DNA of 64,000 nt. It comes from Rostratula benghalensis (lineage: Eukaryota > Chordata > Aves > Charadriiformes > Rostratulidae). Every line of letters starts with the position of its first letter. Position 1 is the stretch's first letter. A model generated the notes under the pieces. It was not told where the DNA came from. It ran no database searches and was given only the letters and a program-made list of their open reading frames with translations. Shown here in pieces: positions 1 through 14,115 of the stretch. The position numbers and the translations under genes are program-made. The stretch is from the NCBI GenBank assembly GCA_013399305.1, contig VXAI01000276.1, positions 136,659 to 200,658 on the forward strand. Reading direction: 5' to 3'.

Positions 1-842
1 AATAACAGCCATTTTTGAGGCTTCCACTAAGTTTGATATTACCTGACTTTTTTTTTATTTTCTGTGTCAAGGGGTTTCAGGGCCCTGATTGAATTTTGGA
101 GTCTTACAATGAATGTCCTTAACAATAAGACAATTTCAGTTATTTCTAAAAAGATGTATTCACTGTGAAGTAATAAAATATTGTTGTGACATGACGTAGC
201 TGAAGTTCCTTCTGTCTTCCTACTCATGTTGGCCTTTCTAAGGAATAAGTTGCTATTACTCAGTTTTTTAGGACAAGGTTTTTCTTAACTCAGAAAATTT
301 ATTGGTAAGTTCAGAGGCTCATTCCATGGCATCCCTACGTAGTCAATGTCTAGAAAAAGAGGGATGATTACTTTCATTCCCACAAGAAGGTTCAGAGTAT
401 CTAAATAATCCTTGTGACCTCAATTACAAATCAAAGGTGGGTTTTTTGAGGGGTAGCAAATGCCTCTAGTGTTTTTTAAGGCACCCAGCCAAATTGCTTT
501 CAGCACTCATTCAGGTATGCAGAGAGCATAGCAAGTGTCGTGCCAGCTAACACTGCAAAATTTGATTTTTAAAGTTGATTGTTGCAAAATCCTGCTTTAG
601 TAGGGCAAATTCTGTACTCTGTAAACTTGTAAACTCCCAGTAAACACCAGTGAAGTCAGGGAAGACTGAATGGGGCAAAAGCAGTTGCTACTAGGCTGGA
701 AAAGAGCATTCTGATTAAAGTTGATAGCAATTAGTTATGAGCTCATTCTGTATTAGGATGACAAAAACCCTTAAAATAAAGCATGCATAATCCTAATGAG
801 CTGTAGAAGGAAATTAACATTTCCTTTTGAAATCTCTCCCAG
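1..842 (+). other. ARSB: ARSB intron 5, 3' part
   Basis: Non-coding AT-rich sequence leading into ARSB exon 6. The 3' end has a pyrimidine-rich stretch (TTTCC, TCTCTCCC) and an AG at 841-842, which is the exon 6 acceptor. No repeat family, RNA gene or other exon was recognised here. Assignment to intron 5 follows from the identity and phase of the exon that starts at 843. Confidence 0.8.
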
Positions 843-913
843 TGAAGGAAGACCATCTCCCAGAGTGGAACTGCTGCACAACATAGACCCGTTGTTTGTG
901 GATGACTTCCCAT
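843..913 (+). CDS. ARSB: arylsulfatase B, coding exon 6
   Basis: ARSB is the lysosomal sulfatase that removes the 4-sulfate from N-acetylgalactosamine residues of dermatan and chondroitin sulfate; its loss in humans causes mucopolysaccharidosis VI. Seen here: after one base completing a split codon, the frame reads [20 protein letters not shown] then DFP and the first base of a cysteine codon. This matches the human region around residues 382-405 ([16 protein letters not shown]). The exon is 71 nt, the length of human exon 6 as I recall it. It is bounded by CCCAG before 843 and GTGAGT from 914. The last base (T) joins GT at the start of exon 7 to restore the cysteine equivalent to human C405, known to pair with C447. 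The position equivalent to human S384 is Arg. Exons 1-5, including the catalytic formylglycine region, lie outside the window to the left. Confidence 0.95.
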
Positions 914-2471
914 GTGAGTATGTTACTGATTGTTCAAGAGTTATTAAATATACAGTTTATCTTCTGAGCATTCCTTCTTTTCCTTAGGTGAAGTAATTCC
1001 TGCTAGGTGAAATGAAATAGGGTAGGATACCTTCTGCTTTTAAGTAAATAGCTTTGAAATACAGAGACGTCTTTCCCCAGGTGCTGTAAGTACTTACTCA
1101 ATCATGACCAACAAGCGCTTCCTATTTCAGAGAGCTCTGAAGCACTGCTGAGTAATGAATAAAATACTTTGAGATATGGAAATGTTGAGGGCCAGCCATG
1201 TGCCTGATATGCACAGTGAGGCATACTGTCACAAAACTATTCCAAACCCTTTGGTCTTTTGTGCTCCAGTTTGGCAGGTAGCTCCCAACGAACTGCGTGT
1301 TCTAGTACATCTTGATACAGCTACGTGACACAACCTGGCAAATGGAAAACCTGAGTTTGTGGGAACCTGGGAAGTTCCAAGTGTTGTGACTGCTTTTGTT
1401 CCATAATCACATAGGTTGGATCTTTAATGCCATAATCACATGAATTGGAGCTTAGGTTTTCCAATTGTATAGCTGTCTAAGCACCGTCTGTTTTATGATT
1501 CAACATTATTAGTTTGCTAAGGACTACAAACTTTGCAAGCAGTGATTTTTTTTTCATGCAGAACTTTGGAACAAGTCCTTTCCAGTGTTTTTATAGCATT
1601 TCTGTATTTCATTAAATAAAGAAGTAAATCCAGGAAGAGTAAAAGTAGAGCAGTGGGTACTGTGATCTGTTGCCTGTAAGACAGATACACGTTGTGCTGT
1701 AGTTACGGTATGGGAAGGGATAAGTTGGCCTTCTGCAATGCACATCTGGTTCTGTGCTGCTTTCCTCAGAAGGAGCAACATTGTGCCTGTCAAGTGCTGG
1801 GTGGACAGACAGCACTGCCTGCAGGTAATTCTACATACTGGTGGAATTAAGGTGTAGCTACTTCAATTTCCCTTCAAAGGATGCTCAGTCAGTTGCAGCA
1901 TTCCTGTATGATGTTATGCCCTGATGTGGTATTCTCAGACGTACTTCAAGCAAAGTCTTATTTCATACAAGCAAAGAGAGACCGTCTTTTGTTTGTGGGA
2001 ACTGCCATGATGGAGCTTAGCAAAGGTGTGTGAGTAGACAAATTCGTGGTCTAAGAAGAAGGGGGATGAGCAGAGGAGGTTTTCAGGAGTCTAAGCTCAA
2101 GAAATACTTCCCTGGATTGCTTCCAGGATGCCATACTCTACTACATATAGCCTGTCATTATTCCTTGTGTGCATTGCATGAGATTTGAGCAGGGAGCAGG
2201 GCAAAATCTCTAGTGAGTAGAACTTCTGTGCTGGATGAGGTGACTTTTAAACATCGCAAACAGAACAAGACATATGCATGCCTGTAAATTTAGTTTTTTA
2301 ATGTACCTTTAAAAATTTGAGTAGTTGAAAAGAAAAAATGTAACTCTTCACCCAGACATCATTATGCACCGTATAGGGTTTCCCTGTCTATCGCTGTTAT
2401 TAGGCATATGTTCTTTACTTTAGGAATAAGTTCTTTACTTATTTACATATATATAAAGTTATTTACTTTAC

Positions 2472-2672
2472 AGGGAGATGGAACACTGGAACAGGTTGCC
2501 CAGGGAGGTGGTTGAGGCCCCTTCCCTGGTGACATTCAAGATGAGGCTCAATGAGTCCCTGGGGGACCTTGTCTAGTTGGGGGCGTCCCCGCTGACTGCG
2601 GGCAGGTCGGACTAGCTGACCCTAGATATCCCTTCTGGCCTGGACCATTCTATGGTTCTATGATTCTGTGAT
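2472..2672 (+). repeat. CR1 LINE, 3'-end fragment
   Basis: This is a typical 5'-truncated CR1 copy of about 200 bp in sense orientation within ARSB intron 6. It has the diagnostic 3' region (CACTGGAACAGGTTGCCCAG, then a segment reading CCCTTCTGGCCTGGACC) and ends in the CR1 tail with repeated ATTCTATG and a final TGATTCTGTGA. It is too short to encode anything and matches the CR1 3' consensus fairly closely. Confidence 0.93.
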
Positions 2673-5600
2673 CTCTTCTCAGCAAAGACCTATAAATCTG
2701 GTAAATTATTTTGTGCCACCTGTTTTAGTTTCTCCCTTAATCGCACTTTTGACCTTCTTTTATGATACCATTCTTAAAGAATTTGAGAGTAAATAATTGC
2801 AGTTCTGATAGGTTTGACAAGATGTATCACTGTTATACACAACCAAATATGCATTAAACTGCTTTTTCAGGTCACTGTTCTTTTAATTAACATACTGTTT
2901 CTAATGCAGCAGAGCATGTTAATTTATAGTCCAGTGTTGGGGATAAGAAATCCAGCTTTCTTTGTACTCCATCTATTGTCATAATAGTGCTCAATTTATT
3001 ATAAGTTAACTGGAAGTTGGAATGCTTTTGTGCTTTGCAGTGTGAGTCATTGTGTTATTTATGATTCTGTTTTTGACCCAGATAGATAGTGAAAGTACGC
3101 TTTGTCATACAAGGATTAAAATTTCTATTTAGCAATCTGAGTTATTAGGAGTAACTGTATATGTGTGTAACTCAGTTGATTTCTACTTAGTGTCTGTTTT
3201 TCATTTGTGCAAACTGAGTAGTAAATTTAGAATTAAGATCCAGATAAATTATATTGGTATCTCTATTATGGCTAGATTAGGGAAACACAAAGCTTGGAAC
3301 ATATAAGTACTTTCATATTTTCAGCAATTATGGCTCTCTTTGTTTTTGTCTTCTTTTTTAAAAACATCTTAAAATAAACTACCCATACAATCTTTGTATT
3401 GCCTTGTTGATAAACTGTTTTGCTCAGGAGTCTTGCTCTTTCTTTGACTATTTATTGTTCCCTTTTCCTAACTGTTTTTGTCTGTGGTACTAAAATAGAG
3501 GTATGTATGTTTTGCTGGGTTCATTCTCACCTCTTGTGTAGTCTTTGGCCTTATTTATGCCCATCATGCCCTTGTCCTAGTCCACTTAAATAATCACATC
3601 ACCTAAATCATCTTGTCTCTGATGAAGTATTTATATTCTACTAATACTTTCTTTTTTGTCAAAACTGAATTAGAAAGTAAGTTTATGTCTAGACAATACA
3701 CATCAGTCCAATCTTTGGGGTTGCAGAGTACTGAGGGAAGAGCAAAGCAGAAATTAAATCTCAAAATACTGTTAAGCATAACCAAAAAAACCTACAGGAT
3801 GTTGTGGATAATCATGCAAGTTCTGATTGTCTTATTATTAAGGAAGACACTGTGTTGTTGTTGTGCCCGCATAGGGCATTAAGTTGTTGTTGCACTTGCA
3901 CTCGGTGCAGGTTCAGTGGTCCTGAACACTTAACTGCTCTTGCAGATAATGTATACATTCTTCCATCATAACATTTTTATTTAATGGATACATTTATCTT
4001 CATCCCTGTCTGAATAAACCGATACTATATATTTTTAGTAGTGTGAATGATGGAGTGTCTCATGTAATCCATTGATTTTGTTTGACTGAAATAGCTTTGC
4101 TCTGTTCAGATTTTTTACACCAAAGCAAGCGTTCCTTCAGGGAAGAATTTGTGCAAAAGACATTAATTAATTTAGTGTCAACTCAACTGCTACAGCCAAA
4201 GTATTTGATGGAATGTTAACTTAAAGGTAGGACATGCTGTCTTGATTACGGTGCTAACTACATCTTTGCTGCCATGGTCTTTAGAATTACCTTGACCTGA
4301 TGCAGCTTTTCCAGTGCTCAGTCTGAGCCCTGTTTTCTAAGCTCTGAGCATCACACAGGGTTACTCCAGCAGATCTGATGAATCTACCAATCAGCATCTC
4401 CTTACCTTTTTTCAGAAACTCATGTCCAGTGGTAAATACTGTAGCCCTACAGTAGTTTTTAATCAAAGTCCTATACTTCCCTCCTATTGTTAATACTAAA
4501 CAGGCTAAGAGGGAAGACTCTGTAAGCTTGTCTGCAGTTCCATTTTACAAAAAAAACTTATTTCACTGACTCTTTCAAGTAATTCTCAGAACCTTTTCTC
4601 ACAGAGGGCAAACTTTCTTCATTCAAGAATAAACCAATGGCCTGAACCGTATTGCAGTGTTTCAAACTGTAATTCCTCATTTCTCGTCTTCAGTGCTCAA
4701 AAAAGGGGTTCCTGGCCCTGACCCACAGACTTTGCCCGCAGGCTGCCTCAGACCTGTGGCAGCCCAGTGGAGTGGTTAGAGTTAAAAATAATTTTTGTCA
4801 CTGAACTGATCTGTTTTTCAGTGCAGACCTACAACAATTGTGGTGGTGCAATGGAGGAGGCGGTGGAATGAAAAACTAGAATGGGATCTCCAAAAACTAG
4901 GATGAGGAACAGGATGGCCTTTGTGGTCTTTGTAGTGAAGCCAGTCTCGTGGTGAGCTATTGCCTCTCCCTTTATTCCATGCTTCCCACCTTCTCTTGGG
5001 TTGGATCTGGAAATCACATGGTGACAAGATGAGTCCTCTGCCAGATCAGCCTTCAGACTACTCTGAGTGGCAGAGGGAAGGAGGAGGAGAGATTTCTACC
5101 ACCGTCAGCCAGCTGAATCAACTTGCCCTGTAGCTGTATGACTTGGAGTGGGGTGGGGAATGTGTGGTTGGTGGCAGATGGAGGAACTGGCCACAGGACC
5201 CAGAAGCTAAGATCAGCTCAGGCCACCGGGGAACCTCAACTAGAGGCATTAGTTTCATAGAGTTTAAGCTAGCAGAGGTTGCTGCTGCTACCAAAGAGGA
5301 AATCCTGCCTCCCATAGCGCCTCACCGCTGCTCCCCTTTCTCGTGGGTCACCAAAGCCACTCACAGAGCCAGGCTACCAACAAGGTCAGGAAATCGGTTC
5401 TGATTTTAATAACTTTTTTTTTTTTTCCCTTCGGATGTATGCTGGATATATAGCCAAGTGGTCATTTGGGCACAAAGTATGAGAGTAGAAGGAATTTTGG
5501 GGGACAGATAAAACTGATTCTGTTGGCTCTGAAATGAAAACTTGAGGTTTTTGTTTCATATTATGTGGTCAAGTGATCCAGCAGGTTTCTACTGGGGATC

Positions 5601-8368
5601 TGCTTTGCTTCCTCCCCTGCCCATTCCCAGCTTTGTGCTCCTGGTGCTTATTTTGCATCCTTTCTGGCACCCCGTGGACTGATCCAACTTGTTAGTCTGG
5701 TTTTCCTCTGTCAGGTAGGTTGAATCTGCTCATTGAGTGGGCTGATGGATGCCAAAGGCAGTGTAAAGCAGAGGGTGAGGAAGACTGTGTGGTTAGAAGT
5801 GGGGAAGCAGAAGGAGAGCCAACCCTCCTGGCACTGTCTGGCTGCTCCTGAAGCCAGAGCCCCAGGGTCAAGGATGAGGAACCATACCTTCTGGTTGGAC
5901 CTCACTGTACTAATCCAGGTTGGTGAGCTCTGCAGATGGAGCCACACTCAGGCTCCTCAGAGGTGGTTGCTCCTCTCCCTCCTTGCTAAAAGCCTTGCTT
6001 TTGTCTTTCTGGTTGTTTCTTCATTACCCTGTTGGTTACTTTCAGTCTCAATTGCTAAGTTTCAGTGTAGATTTATAATTTATTAGAGAGTGTGCAATTA
6101 CATAAAAACAGGGCATTGGTAGGAAAGATTTACTGTCTTACATGTTTGGGGTGAAACAATGCCATTTTCTGGTAGCTTTGAGGATTTGATAGTAAAATCA
6201 GGAAAATTAAAAGCAAAAAGCTAAAATTATGCATTTTCTCTGTAATGTAGAGGTTAAGACTGTGCAAATGAAATGCATATGGTAACTTAAAAGTTTCAAA
6301 AATCAAGATTTTGATTTACATGTGTCGGAAAAAAAAAAGACATTTGTCTTTAAAAAAAAAAAAAAGCCAAGTTGTTGATGGTTTGGCAGCTGTGTGGGTG
6401 ACGTAAGCTCTTCCGTTGTGAAAGATCTGCTTTCTTTTAGACAGCCTTATGGCATTTCATCAAGTTTTGGTGATTCAGCTGAATTAAAAACCAACTGGAT
6501 TTAAGTCTAAATTCCCCTAACTGCTAAACCAAACATATTTCTGACCACACAGTCATTGCTAGATGCCCTGTCTTAAAGCAATATTGAAACTTTATATCCC
6601 ACAGAAGGCAATTTTATTTTGAGAATCAGGACAAAACGACATGGTGAAAGGAAATATACCCTGTAATTCAGAGTTGTTAATCAGAATCTGTCAGTACACA
6701 CAGTACTATTTTTTAATCTGACTTGCTAAATTTATTAATTAATGTCATGAATTTCACAAAATCTTGTAGACTATATGTGTAACATCACTTTCTCTTCAAA
6801 AAGAATTTTAATTTCTTTAAATTATAAAGATATACTCAAAATAAATATGTTGTTGGGTGGGGCTGTTTTGGGCTGAAAAAACTTTTACCCTCATTTAAAA
6901 TTCCAGACTTAACCATAGAATAAAACTTCAAAGGCATAATAAAATTGTATGCTACTAATTGTAGTCAATTTATTTTGAAGATACCTATTCATAGAGGCAG
7001 ACATCCAAGACAGAGAACTTGTAAAAACATTCTGTGATTTTTCTCCAAACCTTTATTTGCCTTAAGCAGAATTAATCAAGCTTTGCATTGCTCTTCTTGA
7101 CATTTGAAAAAAGGCATTGTCTCATATATGCCTCATACATCTCACATATATGTGTTATTAATTGCCAAAATAAATGATTGCTTATAAGGGTTTAGATCTG
7201 CTGCATGCAGAATGAACCTATTATATATTATAACAGAGAAAACATTTCAGTTGTGGGACTGATGTGTCATTCATGGGCATTAAAATTGCTTTATAATGGC
7301 TGTAGCATTATATATTATATCCATACATATACCAAAATGATTAATCTTGATTAAGGAATAGACAGTCTAGGCTCCTTTAAGCCCCATTTATTCCCTTTTG
7401 CCCAGGTGAAAGATGATTCTTGAGGCTTTGCAGGCCAGAAGTGATTTCTTCTCCAGTTTTATTACTGATGATCTAGCTGCTTTAGAATTATTAAAAGAAA
7501 AAAGCAAAAAACCAATCCCATGGAGTTATTCAGCAGCAGAAGAAGACGTAGGTATGCATGGGTGCTGCGTGGGCTTCAAATGGAATAAATATGCTCCATG
7601 TCTATTCCAGACTAAGACCCAGGATCCACTCTTAGAGCCAAAAATGTGCAGAAAAGTGACCAATATGGTTAGCTGGCTGAGCTTCTGTAATGACAGCTGG
7701 GATGAGCGAATGGTCAAGAATGGGGAAAAAGACAGATTCGTTCTTTGCTTTTCCAAATTTTGAATTTATCTGCAAAATTAAATGTACGCATGCTGGCCAT
7801 CTGGACTCTGTCATCTTTTCATTACAAGAAAGTCATAAACTGCCGTTACTGCCATGTAAGTTTATAAGTCAGGATTTGCCAGTATGTGATCCTGGAGCTG
7901 TGTGAGACCCTCAGCCACTTCATGTGGTGCTTTCCATGCTGGTCTGGCAGTTTTGGGCAGAGCTCAGCTCCACTCTCTAATGGGAAGCTCAGGTCTGCTG
8001 CCATTCACATCAGAGATAAGTGATGTGTTTTTTTTGGATGTCATCTATATCAAGTTTCTGGGGTATAGCTTTTGCTGTCAGGAAGTTTGGCCTGTGGTTG
8101 TACATTGCCTTGGCTCTTGGCCCACCTGCATCTCAGTATGAACCATCCATCCCTGCAGCATTCAATACTAAGTGTATGAGGATTGCACATTTGGTAAGTC
8201 TCATAAACACCAAACACCATGTTTCCTTTGGGATGTAATCTCTTTTAGAACTGAAAAGTGTTAAATCACTTGCAAAGTGTCTAATGCCAGTATCATGACT
8301 GGAATTTAGAAATCCCTCAGTAATGCTTCTTTCTGATTCTTCATTATATCCTATACCTGTTTGAACAT

Positions 8369-8430
8369 AACACTAACATTTTATATGTTAGTGTTGACAT
8401 AAATCATAACATAAATCTTGACATAAATGT
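8369..8430. repeat. 11-bp perfect hairpin followed by a 12-bp tandem triplet
   Basis: AACACTAACAT at 8369-8379 is followed after five bases by its exact reverse complement ATGTTAGTGTT at 8385-8395. Directly after it come three imperfect copies of a 12-bp unit, TGACATAAATCA-like, to about 8430. The structure lies deep in ARSB intron 6 and no function is implied. It could be a remnant of a small inverted-repeat element or simple replication slippage. Confidence 0.75.
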
Positions 8431-11400
8431 TAGATTACAATTTTCAAATGAACTATCTGTGAGATGGAAACCTGTAAATTTTTGATTGTGCGCAGGATGT
8501 TAGAGCCAGGGTACACACTGCTCAGTTCTCTTCACCTTGAACAGTGATGCAAGTGGGGTTTGGATGATTCATGTATAAGGCCCTCTGAACATGACCTTTG
8601 ATATCTTCAATAATTCATAAATTCTATTACATTCAGTCCAGATCTGTCTCCTGGGAAACAAACAAACAAAAAAATTTCCCTTATTTTTCCATCAAAAGTG
8701 AAAGTCAAGCATTTCCTTTTATTGCCTCACATTTTATGATGTTTCACCTTGTAGGCTGTATTAGTAAATTTTCTCCTCTTCAGTTTTGTAATAATGTAAT
8801 AATATGGACAACTGCTTTGCCCTGTTGGTGTTAACAGGGATTTTTTGGTGCCATGAGCAATTCTAGATTTTACTCAATTGTTTGACATGGGGTTTTTTTG
8901 TAAAGCTATAACCTGTTGTAAAAAGGTGAATACTTTTAACCAAAAATGAGAGTATTTTCACATGCTTCCTCTTGTTCAAATTGCATTTTGAAAGGTAAAA
9001 GTCTGAGCACGATACTCTAGTATAAATCTTTCTTTTGGAATCAAACATTACTATGAGAAAACTTAAATTAGAAGGGGTAATAGTGGAACTGTTCACAGCA
9101 TGCAGAGAAGTGAATTAAGACAGGTGAGCTTTACTGAGTGAGCTTTTCTGCGGTGCAGGCCTATGCCTTGTCAGCATGATGGTAGGAAGTTACAGAGTCT
9201 CAGGGTTTATCTATTTCTTCAAGATGGTATTCTATTCATTCTTCCAAGGTTAAGGTCACAGCTATTCCTCAAGGGTTTTTTTATTTTAATAAAGTAACAG
9301 AAAGACTCAGAGTTTTGTGGAAAACTCATTATTGCCATAAAGCAGCGAAAGGTCACAAAATGTCTTTCCTCAGTGAAGTAGCAAACCCCCTTATTTCTTC
9401 AGTAATTCAATATCACAGTGTAGGCTGGAAGAGCCCTTGACATTTCCAGTTCCTTGTTGAGGTGAAATAATTGATCTATACATCACAGTTTGAAAAAAGA
9501 GAAATCAGTTAAAAGTACATACATGCAAAAGTCTTGTTAGCCCACTGAGCCATCGGCATTTCAAAGTGACTGTAGCAGGCTTGTCCTTCCTCTGTCACAT
9601 TTTCATTAGGGCATTAGGCCTACAAACACTCGTGCAACTTCAAAAATGAGAATTTTGCTGCTTACTAATAAGACAAGAGCCTAAGAAGCACTGAATAACC
9701 TACTGATTATAGGTTTATTAATATAAAAGCAGCAATGGCTATGCAAAAGCAGTCTTCTCACAAACAAGATACTCTTACATACACTTCTTTGCAACAGTCT
9801 AAATAATCTGCTGGGGCTCAGAGGGTTATTCTTCTATTAAAGCCAGACACTGGAACTTTGATATTTAACTTTTCCCATAGTAGAAGAATATTTTATTCTA
9901 AAGTTCCCTACAGATTTTCCCTCAGAAAGACTAATTTTTCAGTGAGTGTTAAACAGTTACAAATCTAGTAGAACAAATGTTGATAAAGAGTTTAAAATAT
10001 ATGTATTTTCTGAGACATAAAGCAAGCTCTAAATTTTGTCCTCTTACTGAATGATGGTAACTGTGAGCGTTGTATAGCATTTTCTCCTGCCTGTTTCTTC
10101 ATTTCTGTCTGTTTTTTCAACTCTTCCAAAAATTTCATTTGTGGAAGTAGGAGTTAATTAAGAGAAAATACAATGAAGTCACTTTAAATCATGTGTCCCG
10201 AGAAAGAATAGCCTAGACTTTTATGGCATTATCCATTATAATCAGGAATGTTTTAGAATTTCCTGCATTTTGTTGACCATATCTCTAATTTCATTTTGAC
10301 AGTTTGTTGACTGAGATTTACTGAATTTCAGCAGTTATTAATGAAGACCTTAAGACAATTTGCAGAGCATCTAACCGACCCTGGTGAGATCGGCACTTTT
10401 AGTCAGAACTGATTATACCCCAGTTGAGTGTCCCAGAGCTGAACCAGTTGCAGGAGGGACATGAGTCGCATTCATGCCAAGATAACCACCTGCCCTTTGC
10501 CAGAACAGTAGAGAGAATTTCTTAAAACTCCTGGAGTTTGCTTTGACTTGTGCAGTTCTTGAACTAAGCAACAGGCTGCTTTGCAGATTCAGGCCTAGGA
10601 ACAAGTAATGAAGTTTCCCTTATATAAAGTGCTAAAAATAAGTTTCCAGTACAGCTCTATCTACAAAATTTCTAATACACCTGTGTGAAACACAGTGCAA
10701 AATTTTCTGTTTATGGGCAAGTGATAGTTTTGCTTGTGAAATCCTCATCTACATGTATGTAAGACTTCTCAGATTTCTGTAGCTACAAGGGAGAGAAGTA
10801 TTCTGTCTTCCCCTCCAATTCCGTTCATAAATCTATTGAGAACAAATACGCGTTTCCATGCTGTTGACAAACAAATGAGGCCTTTAAAAAGACTACATGT
10901 TTATAAATAGAAGATACATAATGTCTAAGTGTGTCTCCTAATAAGAGAAATATTAACTATGCTTTTTGTTATTTTGCTTTTTTATTTCTCAAAAAAAATT
11001 TCTTTGAAAATGCAGTCTTACTCTCATCTTGCAGGTCAATAACTGATTCATCTGACTTGTTTAAGATTTTATGGACTGTATAAATTATATTACTACATTA
11101 AAGACAGTCATGATTTTCAGAGTGTTTGGAAGAGACTTGATTTAATATTCATCAGTAAAAAGAAAAAATGTAGTACTTTGAGTGCTGTCAATGCTATAAC
11201 CATTATGGTCTAGTGTATATATTAAACACTTGAACCACATTCAATATGTTATTTCCTGACATTTAGAAGGAAAAAAAACCCCAAATATTAAAGGCAAGGA
11301 TGTTGGCGATTAACCCAAAAATATAAAGCAAAGAAATTCAAATAGAATGGAAATTCTGTGTCATTTCTGACCCAAGCCATAGATCCATGCTACTTTTATT

Positions 11401-14067
11401 ATGTGTGCAGCTGAACAATGTGAAGAGTACAGCTTTCCGATTGCTAAAATATGGCCTTCACTGGAAATAGTGTGTGCATACCTGCCACCTTTTTTTTTTT
11501 TTTCCTCCCCATATCCAGCTACTTCCAAACTGGGAAATACTGAAGGAAATCTGGAATCTTTTTCATGCACCATTCTGGTTTTTATGATGTAATGTAGAGT
11601 CCGTCAATTGGATGTATTTGTAGACTGCATGCAAATCAAACTATAGAGCAGGGTGCTTGCAAATGAAAACCACCACGTGCCTACGGAATCGTTTTCATCT
11701 CTGGGTGCTAGAAAAACATATATGTCATTGAAGTAAAACTTAGAAGATAGTATGAAGTATAAGAATCTGTTCTGAATGGTGTACCCATTAAATTTGCTTA
11801 CATTTTAAGAAAAATTCAGTTTTATGTACAAATTTGGTATGAGTGGAAATTGAAATGACCCCAGCCCTTCCAGATATCCCATCACCAAGTTAAAGGCTTA
11901 TTTTCTGTGTTTGGTAACATTGTGTGCTGTTATTTTTTTTTAATAACTATTTTCTTAATTTTTCTTCTGAGAATCTATAAACCATTGTGTTGACACTTGG
12001 TTTGATTTCAGAATCACTTTAATTTGGTGATAATTTAGGGAGACACAGCGGGGGGGGGGTGTGTGTTTAAAACATATGTGCTGTAGCCAGAAATTATTGT
12101 TGTGAATAAAAGTGGAGAAGCCTTTCATATAACGGTTTTGTGGGAAACACACTATGTCTATTCATCGGGATGGATTAAGGGGAGTTTAGCTTCATTTTTT
12201 TGATTAAGAGAAGCTGGTAGGGTGTAAGGTCTTTGTTTGTTGCTTCTGATGCCCAAGCAGTCTGAACTGGAGTCCCCTGGAATTAATGGCAGGGTTTTCA
12301 TTAGTTTCAGTGTGGGTTTTTTCAAGGCCCAACTGACCTCCTGCTGTTCTACAGCTGAGCATTAGTAAGGGAAAGTGAGTCTGACAATTATGAAGCCTTT
12401 ATGTCTATGTGTGTGATGAGACTTCTGGGAGGGTGAAGACTACATTCCTGAAGGTAACTTTTATGTGGAGTTCTGTAATATTTAAGGAAGTCTGTGATAT
12501 TTTACCTACTGCTTCTTCTATTGTAACACAAAACCAAGCTAAGGTGATTTGAAGGAGTCTGTGTGTCTATTAATACAAAAGCAACCACCTGTGATCTTTG
12601 AACTGCTTGGGTTTTCTTTTTTCTCTATTTAATGGGCATCATATAAGTAAATGTTTTAAATCCTTATAATAGAGTCAAATGATTTACATCAGAACAGAAG
12701 TGATGTGCAAAATCTTTGATTTATGCTGATGGAAGCAGTGGGAAAATGTTACTAGTTTTCTGACAATATAAAGAAGCCAGTGAATCCAACAGGGATTTCT
12801 TGGGTCATTAAAATAGTATACTGATTTTAAAGATGATTGTGAACGTACTAGAAAGTACTCTCCTTCTGTTTGGGTTTCACATATAAGTGGTTTTTGGTTC
12901 ACCAGTCCCAGACTTCTGTCTGGGGATCTCCTCTGTGGTTTTTATAGACTACTAATCAGATCACAAGAGGCAGGGAGGCATATGCATCGCCTTACTATTA
13001 AAATAATACCAGCTATTGTTTGTTGCTTTTAAGCTCTAGTAGAAGCAGCCTGAGTGGTTTTTTTCACAGTGTTTGGATCAACTATTAAGCAGCATTCTAT
13101 TTCTTCTAGGAGTTGTTCACTCCTCTCTAATCAAAACATTTTTACAAAATGAAGAATATTTTTGTTTAATCACTCATAATGTTTTAGAGTATAATCTCAG
13201 CAGACTTAAAAAAAAAATAAAATTGAACATCTAATTTATCCCCTTGAGGTTTGTCATTGCCAGATGACACTACCTTTTGAAAGCCTATCTTCCTGGAGTG
13301 ACAGTCTTCAGTAAGCTGGTAATCTGTATGCACAAAATTGAAATATTTAAAATGCAGTGTCTTGCTTTAGACACATATGTAAGTGCCACTTCATTCTGTA
13401 CAGCTGCCTTACTGCAAGCACTGATTTCTACTGTTCAGTAGTTTTTTGCCTTCTGGCTATTGGTTGCAACCTCATTATGGCTGTGTTCCTTGCTCTGGGG
13501 GTATAACTGACAGAATCCTGTGGTAGGTGCTTCTTGTCACACCTATAGGTCTGTATGTGTCTCTCCAGCCACTGGTAGCAGAAGTATGTCTGAAAACATG
13601 TGTGCTCCTAATGATTCTCCTGAGAGTCTTTGCAAACAAGAAGGACTTTATTGCAGCGCTGCTTTAGTGACAGTTATGGCTTGTGTGATGCCTACTGACA
13701 AAATTAAATGGCTTTTATCACATGAGGTTAAGGACAGCAGGGGACCAGCAGCTCAGAGAGGTGTTCTAGCTGTTCCAATAGCAACAAACTGAGATGCTAT
13801 TAAAAGAAGATTTTCCAAAGCAATAGAGTAACATGGAGTTTTTCCTTGAAATGTCGTCAGTGATTGAAAAAAAAAAAAGGCATGTAATTGAATTTGAGGA
13901 TGTAGCCAAGATTATATGTGTTCAAAGAACACAGTCTAGTCCGGTTGGAAGATGACTCTTTCCAGCAAAAGCATATGATGAACTTCCTGGGTAAAGAATT
14001 TATGTCTCATCCAGTGTTTCAGCATGTTTGAGTTGTTCGCACTGTGGGTACGTACTGTACAGTAGTT

Positions 14068-14115
14068 CTGGTCTGCCTTGTAGGTGATGTGCTGGTCTGC
14101 CTTACGGGTCAGGTC
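14068..14115. repeat. 24-bp direct tandem duplication
   Basis: CTGGTCTGCCTT occurs at 14068 and again at 14092, and the following bases (GTAGGTGATGTG versus ACGGGTCAGGTC) are partly alike. This is a diverged two-copy tandem repeat in intron 6. Confidence 0.6.
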
